Of a stretch of 64,000 nucleotides of DNA, positions 1 through 8,218 are shown one piece after another. Each line of letters opens with the position of its first letter. Within the stretch, counting starts at the first letter, position 1. A program made the translations under genes and the position numbers. The stretch spans positions 1 to 64,000 of the forward strand of contig NZ_RFLX01000006.1 in assembly GCF_003696345.1 (NCBI RefSeq), read 5' to 3'. A model generated the notes under the pieces. That model ran no database searches. It was not told where the DNA came from and saw only the letters and a list, made by a program, of their open reading frames with translations. The stretch is from Teichococcus wenyumeiae. Its GTDB lineage: Bacteria; Pseudomonadota; Alphaproteobacteria; Acetobacterales; Acetobacteraceae.

Positions 1-82
1 GCGGCCACAGCCCGCAGGACATATTCCTGGCCGGGTCATTTCTCGATGAAAACGCCGGGTCAGGTCTCAGCGAAAATCAACA
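1..82 (-). mobile_element. End of an IS21-like insertion sequence (rest lies outside the window)
   Basis: Read on the minus strand from base 82, the segment starts TGTTGATTTTC and contains two copies of a 20-base repeat, TTTTCGCTGAGACCTGACCC (76 down to 57) and TTTTCATCGAGAAATGACCC (52 down to 33), identical at 15 of 20 positions and spaced 24 bases apart. Tandem terminal repeats of this size behind a TGT start are typical of IS21-family ends (known family feature). The transposase genes (istA/istB) are not in the window, so the family call rests on the end alone. The element stops exactly where the homology of the neighbouring lyase gene stops. Confidence 0.7.
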
Positions 83-862
83 CTCCCGCCAGTTCACCAG
101 GGGCAGGATGGGAGCCAACGTGATGCCGACAGGGTAGCCTGCCTGCGCGACGGAGCGCAGGGCCTGCAGGCGGCGCGGCATGCGGGGCGCGCCGCCTTCA
201 TATTGTTCCGCCGCCCGTGCATTGAGCGAGAAGCGGATGCGCGTGCGGCCACCGTGCGGCAGGCCGAGCAACGGCGCCACGGCATCGAACTTGGTGGTGA
301 AGCGGAGTTGCACGGGGGCGTTCCATGCACCGAAGTGGCGGATTGCAACCGCGAGGCTGCCGGTCAGAGGCTCAATGGCCAGCGGATCGGTGTAGCAGGA
401 GCATTCGAAGGTGGTGCCCTCGTCCCGCCGTGCCTTCGAGCGCGAGGTGACGCTGCCCTGGCCCAGCAGGGGCGGCAGTTCAGCCAGGATCTCGGGCAGA
501 TTGGCATAGGCACGGATGATCGGCGGCCCGGCGAGCGAGCCTGCGAGATAGCAGTACTGGCAATGCGCCGGGCATCCCTCGGCCAAGTCGAACCGCCAGT
601 CGGCCGAGGGCGGTATCGGCTGTGGCCGGCGGCGGCTGGGCGAGGCTACCACCACGGCCATGGTGGTCTTGGCGTCGCGGTAGGTTGCGGGCAGTGCGCT
701 CAGCCTGTCGGCCGGCAGCCGGACGATCTCGGTGCCCGCCGCCGCGGCGCGCTCCACCATGGCCGCGCCATGGTCGAAGCGCAGGGCGGCCGGTGTCACC
801 AGCAGGCGCTTGGGGGTCCAGAAGGGTGCAGCGGGCATGGCGATGATGTGGGGTCTCGCCAC
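83..862 (-). pseudogene. Spore photoproduct lyase-like radical SAM protein, 3' end cut off by an IS element
   Basis: The reading frame encodes about 260 residues of a SplB-like protein. It carries the radical SAM cysteines as C-x3-C-x2-C (Cys97, Cys101, Cys104 in CPAHCQYCYL) and the family motif ECSCYTDPLAIEPLTG about 65 residues later. Family members run about 340 residues, so roughly the last 80 are missing. The frame enters the IS21-like end at base 82; the last Cys codon and the TGA stop are IS sequence. Family members repair UV spore photoproduct, but in non-sporulating alphaproteobacteria the substrate of such homologues is uncertain. The first codon of the frame is GTG at 862; an ATG lies eight codons further in. 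Probably inactive. Confidence 0.8.
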
Positions 863-939
863 GATCCGCGAAGGGTGGCCGGGCGGCGATGGGCTAGGCC
901 CAACCCGCCGTGCCGGCCATCGCCGCCGCCGCCGTCAAT

Positions 940-1980
940 CTAGCGGAATGGCGGCGACCACATCAGCCCGCCATCGCGCGCCAGTCGGTCCTGCGTCCGC
1001 TGCAGGCCCAGCGGCGCCAGGTTGCGCTGCCAGATCTCGCCGTAGTTGCCCACGGCCTTGATGGCGGCCAAAGCCCAGCCATTCTCCAGCCCCAGGGCCT
1101 TGCCGAATTCGCCGCTGGTGCCGAGCAGGCGCTGCACCTCGGGGCTGGCGTCATTGTGGCGGCTTTCGGCATTGGCGGCGGTGATCCCGTGCTCCTCGGC
1201 CGCCACCAGGGCGTTGTTGGTCCAACGCACGATGTCGAACCAGCGCCAGTCGCCCTTGCGGACCAGCGGCCCCAGCGGCTCCGCGCTGATGGTTTCGGGC
1301 AGGATGACGTAATCTGCCGCCCGGTCGCCCTGAGCGGCGCGGGTGGAGGCCAAGCCGGAGCGGTCGGTGGTATAGACGTCGCAGCGGCCGGACAGGAAGG
1401 CCCCCACCACTTCCTGGAAATTCTCGATCACCACTGGGGTGAACTTCAGGTTGTTGGCGCGGAACCAGTCGGTCAGGTTCAGCTCCGTGGTGGTGCCGGG
1501 CTGCAGGCAGACCGTGGCGCCATCCAGCTCCTTGGCCGAGGAGACGCCCAGCGCCTTCTTGACCATGAAGCCCTGGCCATCATGCATCAGTACGCCGGTG
1601 AAGCTGAGGCCAATACCCACGTCGCGGCCGAAGGAGAAGGTGGTGTTGCGCGCCAGCAGGTCCACCTCGCCCGATTGCAGCGCAGTGAAGCGGTTCTGCG
1701 GCGTGGTGGGAACGAAGCGGACCTTGGTGGCGTCACCCAGCACCGCCGCGGCGACGGCGCGGCAGAAATCGGTGTCGATGCCCCGCCATTCTCCCCGGCT
1801 GTCCGCCTGGGACAGGCCGGCGACACCGGTGGAGACGCCGCAGGCCAGCACCCCCCGCTCCTTCACGGCGGCCAGGGTATCGGCAGGCGCGCCCCGCTGG
1901 GCTGCTGCCCCACCTGCGGCGCCGAGCAGTCCCAGCGCCAGCCCGGCCAGACCCCAATGCCATCCTTTTCGCAGTGCCAT
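940..1980 (-). CDS. Amino-acid ABC transporter periplasmic receptor (AapJ-like)
   Basis: About 346 residues. The N-terminus is a Sec-type signal peptide (hydrophobic stretch at residues 8-22, cleavage near AAAQ). The mature part starts LAAVKERGVLACGV and continues with GIDTDFCRAVAAAVLGD, the usual opening of polar amino-acid receptors of the AapJ/BztA type, and ends with a NYGEIWQRN segment typical of that group. It should bind amino acids in the periplasm for an ABC importer, but no permease or ATPase genes lie beside it. ATG 1980 is preferred over ATG 1986 because GGAG lies at proper distance from 1980 and too close to 1986. Confidence 0.85.
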   Translation of the reverse strand: MALRKGWHWGLAGLALGLLGAAGGAAAQRGAPADTLAAVKERGVLACGVSTGVAGLSQADSRGEWRGIDTDFCRAVAAAVLGDATKVRFVPTTPQNRFTALQSGEVDLLARNTTFSFGRDVGIGLSFTGVLMHDGQGFMVKKALGVSSAKELDGATVCLQPGTTTELNLTDWFRANNLKFTPVVIENFQEVVGAFLSGRCDVYTTDRSGLASTRAAQGDRAADYVILPETISAEPLGPLVRKGDWRWFDIVRWTNNALVAAEEHGITAANAESRHNDASPEVQRLLGTSGEFGKALGLENGWALAAIKAVGNYGEIWQRNLAPLGLQRTQDRLARDGGLMWSPPFR

Positions 1981-2108
1981 GGTCATCTCTCCGTCCGCAT
2001 CCTCGGTGCCGGCACAACGCCTGGGGCGACGGCGCGTAACATGCCCCGAGCGGCATTCTGCCCACTGGGCAGTAGTCAACCGGCAGTCCGGCACCACATC
2101 GCAGCACC

Positions 2109-3488
2109 ATGATCCAGCAAAGCCGCATCAAGACCATCAACCAAGCCCCTGAGGGGGAGGCGCCGGCCTATGTCCTGTACTGGATGGGGCTGTCACAGCG
2201 CGTGCGCTGCAATCCGGCACTGGAGTATGCGGTGGAGGAGGCGAATGCGCGGGGCCTGCCCGTGCTGGTCTGCTACGGCCTCGCCGAGGGCTTTCCCGAA
2301 GTGAATGCCCGCCACTGGAGCTTCCTGCTGGAAGGCATGGCGGAGATCGGGCCGGCACTGAGGCAGCGCGGCATCGGCTTCGTGGCGCGGCGTGCGCCGC
2401 CGGTGGAAACGGCCCTGCGCTATGCCGCGAAGGCGGCGTTGGTGGTCTGCGACCGCAGCGAGCTGCGCCTGGCGCGGCAGTTCCAGGCCGATTTCGCTGG
2501 CCGCGCGCCCTGCCGTGTCGTGCAGGTCGAGGGCGACGTGGTGGTGCCGGTGGAGACTGCCTCGCCCAAGCATGAGTTCGCGGCCCGCACCTTTCGCCCG
2601 AAGATCAACCGGCTGTTGCCGGACTACCTGGTGCCGCTGGAGGAGCGGGAGGTCCTGCACCGCGCGCACGGCCTGCCGGATGACAGCACGCTCGACCTCA
2701 GCGACGTGCCGCGCCTCGTGGCCAGCCTGAAGGCGGATCAGCGCGTCCGCCCCGTGCGCCGCTTTCGCGGTGGCACGGCGCAGGCTGAGGCGCGGCTGCG
2801 CGATTACCTGGAAGATGCTTTCGGCGGCTATGCCACCGGCCGTGGGCGGCCGGAAGCGGGTGCGGCCTCCCACATGAGCCCTTACCTGCACTTCGGCCAG
2901 ATTTCCCCCGTGGCCCTGGCGCTGGCGGTGCGGGGCGCACCGACCGGGGATGGGGATGACCGCGCCGCCTATCTGGAAGAGCTGATCGTGCGGCGGGAAC
3001 TGGCGCAGAACCATCTGCACTACGAACCACGCTACGACGAATACGCCGCCGCCGTGCCGGCCTGGGCACGCAAGACACTGGATGCGCGCCGGGACGACCC
3101 GCGCCCCTTCCTTTATTCGCCCGAGCAGTTCGAACTGGGCCTGACCCATGACCGCTACTGGAACGCGGCCATGACCGAGATGCGGGAGACCGGCTACATG
3201 CACAACCACATGCGCATGTACTGGGGCAAGAAGATCGTGGAATGGTCGGCCTCGCCAGAGGAGGCCTGGGATACGGCGCTGCGCCTCAACAACCGCTACT
3301 TCCTCGATGGCCGGGATGCGAATTCCTTCACCAACGTCGGCTGGCTGTTCGGCCTGCACGACCGGCCCTGGGGGTCGCGCCCGGTCTATGGCAGTGTCCG
3401 CTCCATGGGTCCGGCCAGCCTGAAGAAATTCGATGCCGATGGCTATGTGCAGGAAGTGGCGCGGCTGGCGGCGGCGGAGCAGGACTGA
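2109..3488 (+). CDS. phr: Class II deoxyribodipyrimidine (CPD) photolyase
   Basis: 459 residues, the normal length for class II photolyases. The N-terminal antenna domain begins YVLYWMGLSQRVRCNPALEYA, and the FAD-binding helical domain contains HMSPYLHFGQISP (near residue 255), GYMHNHMRMYWGKK (near 360), LNNRYFLDGRD and WLFGLHDRPWG, all hallmark class II signatures. The enzyme uses blue or near-UV light to split cyclobutane pyrimidine dimers in DNA. It is divergent from the neighbouring amino-acid receptor gene and stands alone. Together with the disrupted lyase gene nearby, it suggests a lineage exposed to sunlight. Confidence 0.95.
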   Translation: MIQQSRIKTINQAPEGEAPAYVLYWMGLSQRVRCNPALEYAVEEANARGLPVLVCYGLAEGFPEVNARHWSFLLEGMAEIGPALRQRGIGFVARRAPPVETALRYAAKAALVVCDRSELRLARQFQADFAGRAPCRVVQVEGDVVVPVETASPKHEFAARTFRPKINRLLPDYLVPLEEREVLHRAHGLPDDSTLDLSDVPRLVASLKADQRVRPVRRFRGGTAQAEARLRDYLEDAFGGYATGRGRPEAGAASHMSPYLHFGQISPVALALAVRGAPTGDGDDRAAYLEELIVRRELAQNHLHYEPRYDEYAAAVPAWARKTLDARRDDPRPFLYSPEQFELGLTHDRYWNAAMTEMRETGYMHNHMRMYWGKKIVEWSASPEEAWDTALRLNNRYFLDGRDANSFTNVGWLFGLHDRPWGSRPVYGSVRSMGPASLKKFDADGYVQEVARLAAAEQD

Positions 3489-4060
3489 GGCTGAGGCAGC
3501 AAGCACCAGTACGCAAGGCCGCACGTCCTTGGTAGCCGGCGAAGATGGCCATGTGCGACGCAGCGGCTGGCGCAGGATGCCGATCCCCGGCCGATTCCTC
3601 TTGCGGGCCTGGGCTGCGCTGAATCCCCCGGCCTGCATATCGCCAGAGACTTTTCCACAGTTTGCGGGGACAGACCTGTGGATCAGTGGGTGGACAGCTT
3701 GTGCGCAGCAGGAAGGGGGCTGACCAGCCGCTCTTATCGGCCCGCGCGTACGGGCCATCGCTGGCGTGCCGTCCGGGAACAAAAGACAGGGAGGTATAGC
3801 GGGGCCGTCACCTTGTCGTTTCGACTGCGTTCATTGCGCATGCGAGGCCAATCTGAAGATACCACCAAGGGCCCTGGTACCCGCCGCGCGCTCCTCGCGC
3901 TCGGCCTATTGCTCTGCGTCCTCCTGTCCGTGGTAGGCACGTTTCTGTTGGGCTGGCTGGACGCATTGCGTTGATCCCCTGGCGTGGCAACTCAGGGCGC
4001 AAGGTTTGCCAAGCTCTTCCGCTGCCATAGATTGGCCCTCCTATCGGAGCAGGCTGTTGA
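3489..4060. other. Gene-poor intergenic stretch
   Basis: A 572-base stretch between the photolyase and the IclR gene. I see no convincing protein remnant in it apart from one possible 44-codon ORF (3840-3974). Two sites resembling DnaA boxes face each other: TTTTCCACA at 3651-3659 and TGTGGATCA at 3677-3685, each one mismatch from the consensus TTATCCACA or its complement. No clear terminator hairpin follows the photolyase stop. Confidence 0.5.
3840..3974 (+). CDS. Possible small single-pass membrane protein
   Basis: A 44-codon frame with a short polar N-terminus (MRGQSEDTTKGPGTRR) followed by one strongly hydrophobic segment of about 22 residues (ALLALGLLLCVLLSVVGTFL) and a short tail. The basic pair before the hydrophobic stretch suggests an N-in single membrane span. 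No Shine-Dalgarno sequence is evident and no family is recognised, so it may not be a gene. Confidence 0.3.
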   Translation: MRGQSEDTTKGPGTRRALLALGLLLCVLLSVVGTFLLGWLDALR

Positions 4061-4867
4061 ATGGGCGAGCGTTCCTCTCTTGAACCCGGCAAGGCGACGG
4101 GCCAGCGCGACGTGGGTGCCGTGGTCCATGCCATCGGCATCCTGCGTTATCTGTCCATGGCCACCACGCCATTGGGGGTGGCCGCCATCGCGCGGGGCAC
4201 GGGCATCAGCGTCAGCACCTGCTTCAACATCCTGCGGACCCTGGCCCGGGCGCGCTACGTCTCCTTCCACGAAAAGGACAAGACCTATGCGCTGGGCCTT
4301 GCCGTGGCCGAGCTGGCGGCGGGCCTGCTGGGGATGAGCCATGCGGAGCTTCTTCAGCCGGAGCTGCAGCAGCTCGCCCTGAAATACGAGATGATCATCG
4401 TGCTCTGGCGCGTGACCGAGGATGGGCACATCGTCCTGATCGACCGCGCCTATAGCCCCGCGGCGGTGCGGGTGGAGATGGCCATCGGCATCCGGCTTCC
4501 AATGCTGGTGGGCGCCGTCGGCCGCTGCGTGGCGGCGGCACTGGCGCTGAAGCAGGATGAACTTCGCCAGCGGTTCGCCGCCCTCCGCTGGCAGTCCCCG
4601 CCCAGTTTCGAAGCCTATTGGGCAGATGTGCAGGCGGCGCGGCAAAATGGATGGAGTATCGATTCCGGCCACCTTTACCGCGGCCTCACCACCATCGCAG
4701 CGCTGGTGACGGATCAGGAGGGGCGGCCGCGCTTCGGCATCAGCGGCATCACCATCACGGCGCAATATGATCCAACGGTCTCGCCGCGCCTTGGCGCCGA
4801 ACTACGCGACCTGGCGGAGCTGACCGGTAAGGCGCTCTTTCCCCGCCCTTTACCAGATAGTGAATAG
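4061..4867 (+). CDS. IclR-family transcriptional regulator
   Basis: 268 residues. The N-terminal winged helix-turn-helix spans roughly residues 18-80 (GVAAIARGTGISVSTCFNILRTLARARYV, recognition helix in the second half), and the C-terminal IclR effector domain follows (DGHIVLIDRAYSP, then IGIRLPMLVGAVGRCVAAAL, near the usual effector pocket). It probably binds a small organic acid and controls the Bug receptor gene that starts 93 bases downstream on the same strand. A perfect inverted repeat lying just past its stop codon is the candidate operator. The effector is unknown. Confidence 0.9.
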   Translation: MGERSSLEPGKATGQRDVGAVVHAIGILRYLSMATTPLGVAAIARGTGISVSTCFNILRTLARARYVSFHEKDKTYALGLAVAELAAGLLGMSHAELLQPELQQLALKYEMIIVLWRVTEDGHIVLIDRAYSPAAVRVEMAIGIRLPMLVGAVGRCVAAALALKQDELRQRFAALRWQSPPSFEAYWADVQAARQNGWSIDSGHLYRGLTTIAALVTDQEGRPRFGISGITITAQYDPTVSPRLGAELRDLAELTGKALFPRPLPDSE

Positions 4868-4885
4868 CATTCCCGATTTGGAATG
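4868..4885. promoter_or_regulatory. Candidate IclR operator (CATTCC-N6-GGAATG)
   Basis: A perfect dyad, CATTCC CGATTT GGAATG, sits directly after the IclR-family gene and 75 bases before the Bug receptor start. Dyads with TTCC/GGAA half-sites are common for IclR-family regulators. Function is inferred from position and symmetry only. Confidence 0.45.
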
Positions 4886-4960
4886 ACTCCCAGGCAGGAC
4901 TTGCCGCAAAATCTTCCGATGCGGATCGCCGGCACAGGCTGACCGCGAAGGAGGACGACC

Positions 4961-5962
4961 ATGACCCGATCAGCCCGTCGTGTCCTGTTGCAACATGGCG
5001 CTTTACTGGTGGCGGGGCTGGCGGTGCCCGGCCTTGCCCGTGCCCAGGGCCGCTGGCGGCCCAGCCAGCCTGTCCGCATCGTCGTGCCCGCTGCCGCCGG
5101 TGGCACGACGGATATCATGGGGCGCCTGCTGGCCCCCTTTCTGCAAGAGCGATGGGGTCAGCCCGTCGTGGTAGACAACCGCTCCGGCGCCGGCGGAACG
5201 CTCGGCGCGGCGGAGGTAGTCCGCGCCAAGCCAGATGGCCATACCATCCTGATTGGCAATATCGGCCCGCAGGCCATCGCTTATTCATTGTTCCGCGGCC
5301 TGTCCTACCGGCCTGACCAGCTCATCCCGGTCTCCAACATGATCCGCGGGCCGAATGCGCTGATGCTGCACCCTTCGCTGCCGGTACGCACGGTGCCGGA
5401 CTTCGTGCGCTACCTGAAGGAGAATCCGGGAAAGCTGAACTACAGTACCTCCGGCCCTGGGCAGTCGCCGCATCTCTCCGGCGTCTGGTTCCATCAGCTG
5501 ACCGGCACGCAGGCCACCGCGATCCATTACCGGGGTGCGGGACCGGCGATGGTGGGAATGGTGGCGGGTGACGTGCAGTTCGGCTTCGATAACCTCACCA
5601 GTTCCGTCGAGCAGATCCGCGCGGGGCAGGTGCGCGGGCTGGGCGTCACCAGTGCCGACCGAAACCCGCAGATGCCGGAGTTGCCCGCGCTGCGGGAAAC
5701 CATGCCGGAGCTGGCGCAATACGATGTCAGCACCTGGTTCGGCGCCTTCCTTCCCGCCGGCACGCCAGAACCGGTGGTGCAGGCCCTGAATGCCGAGATC
5801 AAGGCACTGCTGGAACTGCCGGTGACGCAGCGGCGCTTCGCCGAAATGGGTGGCGTGCCGGCCTATGGCACACCAGCCGAATACAGCGCCTTCGTCCAGG
5901 CCGAGATCGAGAAATGGGGAGGCGTGGTGCGGAAGGAAGGGCTGCAGATGGACATCGGCTGA
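4961..5962 (+). CDS. Bug/TctC-type tripartite tricarboxylate transporter receptor
   Basis: 333 residues. The N-terminus is a signal peptide with paired arginines (SARRVLLQHGALLVAGLAVPG), possibly Tat, cleaved near ARAQG. The mature protein has the family pattern: PVRIVVPAAAGGTTDIMGRLLA (ligand loop), VVDNRSGAGGTLGAAEV, DGHTILIGN, YRGAGPAMVGMVAGDVQ and a C-terminal AEIEKWGGVVRK. Bug receptors bind carboxylates, amides or aromatic acids in the periplasm. No tctA/tctB membrane genes are nearby. It follows the IclR gene, and a strong hairpin ends the unit. Confidence 0.9.
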   Translation: MTRSARRVLLQHGALLVAGLAVPGLARAQGRWRPSQPVRIVVPAAAGGTTDIMGRLLAPFLQERWGQPVVVDNRSGAGGTLGAAEVVRAKPDGHTILIGNIGPQAIAYSLFRGLSYRPDQLIPVSNMIRGPNALMLHPSLPVRTVPDFVRYLKENPGKLNYSTSGPGQSPHLSGVWFHQLTGTQATAIHYRGAGPAMVGMVAGDVQFGFDNLTSSVEQIRAGQVRGLGVTSADRNPQMPELPALRETMPELAQYDVSTWFGAFLPAGTPEPVVQALNAEIKALLELPVTQRRFAEMGGVPAYGTPAEYSAFVQAEIEKWGGVVRKEGLQMDIG

Positions 5963-5968
5963 AGCATG

Positions 5969-5996
5969 CCGGGCGGCGCCGAAAGCCGCCGCCCGG
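5969..5996. terminator. Hairpin between convergent genes
   Basis: CCGGGCGGC (5969-5977) pairs perfectly with GCCGCCCGG (5988-5996) around a 10-base loop, seven bases after the Bug receptor stop. The receptor and the leftward operon converge here, so it may stop transcription from both sides. There is no clear T-run. Confidence 0.6.
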
Positions 5997-6005
5997 TAAG
6001 CATAG

Positions 6006-7223
6006 TCAGGCCAGAGAGCAGCCGCCTTCCGAAAGCGGACGGAAGGCTTCGGCCGCCGGCGTGCTCCGGACGAGCTTCAGCAGGTCCCACGGATGCGTGG
6101 ATTCCGCTGGAGCCTTGGCCTCGAAGAGATGCACGTCATGCAGGTGCCGCCCGTCGACGCGGATGCTGCCGGCACCGAAGGCATCGTCATCCGTGGGCAT
6201 GCGGCGCATCACCTCGATCACGTCGCGGCCGGACGCCTTGGCCCGCGCGGCACCGACCTCCGCTACGGCTTTCAGGTAATGAATGACGGCCGAGTAATTG
6301 CCCGCATGTGTCTGATTTGGGTAATTGTCCGGCGTCTTCGGCAGCACGCGCTTCGTGAAGGCACGGGTTCGATCGTTGAGGTCCCAGTAGAAGCTCTCGG
6401 TCAGCAGCAGACCCTTCGTCGTCTCCAGCCCCAGGGACTTCACGTCGTTGATGAAGGCGATGGTTCCCAGCAGCTTCTGGCCGCGTGCCATCAGGCCGAA
6501 TTCATGCGCCTGCTTCACGCAGTTGATGAAATCCGCCCCGGCATTGGCGAAGGCGACGACCTTGGCCCGGCTGCGCTGCGCCTGCACCAGCATGGAAGAG
6601 AAATCCGTCGTGCTAGGAAAGGGATGGCGAAGCGCGCCGACCACCTTGCCGCCGCCGGCCTCGACGAACTTCGTGACGTCGCGCTCCATCTGGTGGCCGA
6701 AGGCCATGTCGGCGGCGATGATGAAGAAGGTATCCGCCCCTGCCTGCACCGTAGCCACGCCGGAAGAGCGGGCGAGCATATAGGTATCGTAGGTCCATTG
6801 GATGGTATTGGGGCTGCAGGCCTTGGCTGTCAGTTCGGAGGTGGCGGCGCCGGTATTGAGATGGATCTTGTCCTTCTCCCGCACCAGCGCATTCAGCGCG
6901 AGGGCGATGGAGGAATTATTCACCTCCAGCACCACGTCGACCCCGCCGCGGTCGAACCACTCGCGCGCCGTGGCCAGTCCTACATCAGCCTTCTGCTGAT
7001 GGTCGGCCTGCAGCACCTCCACGGTGATGCCTTTCTGGCGGATGCCCGAATCTTCCACCGCCTGCTGCACGCAGGCAACCGCTGTGGGGCCGGAGAGATG
7101 CCGGTAGGGTCCGGAGAAATCCCCGAGCACCGCGAGGCGGATAGGCTGGGCCTGGGCCTTTGCCAGACGGGAGCCGAGCGGTGCCAGGGCGGCGCCGGCC
7201 AGAAGCACTCTGCGTCCGAACAT
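6006..7223 (-). CDS. Branched-chain amino-acid type ABC transporter receptor (LivJ/LivK-like)
   Basis: 405 residues; last gene of the long leftward operon. The start MFGRRVLLAGAALAPLG is a twin-arginine-like signal peptide with a likely cut after AKAQ. The mature protein follows the type I periplasmic binding fold of the Leu/Ile/Val family: IRLAVLGDFSGPYRHLSG, VDVVLEVNNSSIALALNAL, FFIIAADMAFGHQMERDV, and a C-terminal stretch where a ligand-side loop YPNQTHAGNYSAVIHYL is visible. Homologues bind amino acids, but many bind aromatic or organic acids. Its place beside acyl-CoA enzymes suggests it captures the operon's substrate; the membrane partners would be encoded elsewhere. Confidence 0.88.
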   Translation of the reverse strand: MFGRRVLLAGAALAPLGSRLAKAQAQPIRLAVLGDFSGPYRHLSGPTAVACVQQAVEDSGIRQKGITVEVLQADHQQKADVGLATAREWFDRGGVDVVLEVNNSSIALALNALVREKDKIHLNTGAATSELTAKACSPNTIQWTYDTYMLARSSGVATVQAGADTFFIIAADMAFGHQMERDVTKFVEAGGGKVVGALRHPFPSTTDFSSMLVQAQRSRAKVVAFANAGADFINCVKQAHEFGLMARGQKLLGTIAFINDVKSLGLETTKGLLLTESFYWDLNDRTRAFTKRVLPKTPDNYPNQTHAGNYSAVIHYLKAVAEVGAARAKASGRDVIEVMRRMPTDDDAFGAGSIRVDGRHLHDVHLFEAKAPAESTHPWDLLKLVRSTPAAEAFRPLSEGGCSLA

Positions 7224-7295
7224 TCCTCTCTTTCCCCCTAAATTTTGTTCTGTGTGGAAGCTCCCGTGCCATGCATCTCCTGCCAGGAGGCGAGG

Positions 7296-8210
7296 CTAAA
7301 CCGGGTCCCAGGAAAACACGTCCGGGCTGCGGTCCAGTGGCAGGAACTGCGCACGCAAGGCCGGCATAGCGTGCTCGGCAATCAGTTCCGGAGTCCAGCC
7401 CTCGCCGCGGTGCGTGCTGCGGAGCGGGCGGGGCTGGCTGAACAGGAAGATCTCGTTGTTGCGCGCGGCGAAAACCTGGCCATTCACATCCTTCGCGGCA
7501 TCGCTGGCCAGGAAGACGGCCAGGGGCGCGTTCTTCTCCGGCGTCATCTGCTTCAGCTTCTCCACCCGCGCCTTCTGCTCCGGTGTCTCCGCCGGGATGG
7601 AACTGGTCATGCGGCTCCAGGCGAAGGGTGCGATGCAGTTGGAGCGTACGCCGAAGCGGTGCATGTCCAACGCGATGGATTTAGACAGAGCCGTGATGCC
7701 GAGCTTCGCCGCCGAGTAGTTCGCCTGCCCCACATTGCCGACCAGACCTGAAGTGGAGGTCATGTGTACATAGGCGCCGGAGCCTTGCGCCCGGAAGTGC
7801 CCCGCCGCCGCGCGCGAGATATAGAAGCTGCCGTTCAGATGCACATCGATGACGGCGCGCCATTCCTCGGGCGTCATCTTGTGGAAGATCTGGTCCCGCA
7901 GGATACCGGCATTGTTGACCACGATATCGATCCGGCCGAAGGCATCGATGGCGCTGGCGACAATACGCTGCGCGCTCTCCCAATCGGCGACACTGTCGGT
8001 ATTGGTGACGGCCTGGCCGCCGCGCTGCTCAATGATGGCCTTGGTCTGCTCGCCGGGCGTGGCGGAGGTTTCGCCAATACCGGTGAGCGAAGCGCCAATG
8101 TCATTGACCACGACCCTCGCGCCGGCCAGTGCCATAGCCAACGCGATTTCCCGGCCGATCCCGCCACCCGCGCCGGTGACGACCGCGACCTTTCCTTCCA
8201 ACATGGACAT
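7296..8210 (-). CDS. SDR-family (3R)-hydroxyacyl-CoA dehydrogenase, HSD17B4-like
   Basis: About 304 residues. A Rossmann fold begins KVAVVTGAGGGIGREIALAMA (NAD binding), with VVNNAG, a catalytic Ser in HMTSTSGLVGN and YSAAK (Tyr and Lys). The stretch GQANYSAAKLGITALSKS...NCIAPFAWSRMT is very close to the dehydrogenase domain of peroxisomal multifunctional enzyme type 2 (HSD17B4), which oxidises (3R)-hydroxyacyl-CoA. This pairs well with the hydratase-2-like protein upstream in the same operon. ATG 8210 is chosen with GAGG upstream; a TTG at 8222 or ATG at 8204 are alternatives. Confidence 0.85.
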   Translation of the reverse strand: MSMLEGKVAVVTGAGGGIGREIALAMALAGARVVVNDIGASLTGIGETSATPGEQTKAIIEQRGGQAVTNTDSVADWESAQRIVASAIDAFGRIDIVVNNAGILRDQIFHKMTPEEWRAVIDVHLNGSFYISRAAAGHFRAQGSGAYVHMTSTSGLVGNVGQANYSAAKLGITALSKSIALDMHRFGVRSNCIAPFAWSRMTSSIPAETPEQKARVEKLKQMTPEKNAPLAVFLASDAAKDVNGQVFAARNNEIFLFSQPRPLRSTHRGEGWTPELIAEHAMPALRAQFLPLDRSPDVFSWDPV

Positions 8211-8218
8211 GATGTCGG

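Noticed and set aside
77-82. TGT-TGA at the end of the radical SAM gene as possible selenocysteine-like recoding
   Set aside because: Both codons belong to the IS21-like end, and homology to the lyase stops before them.
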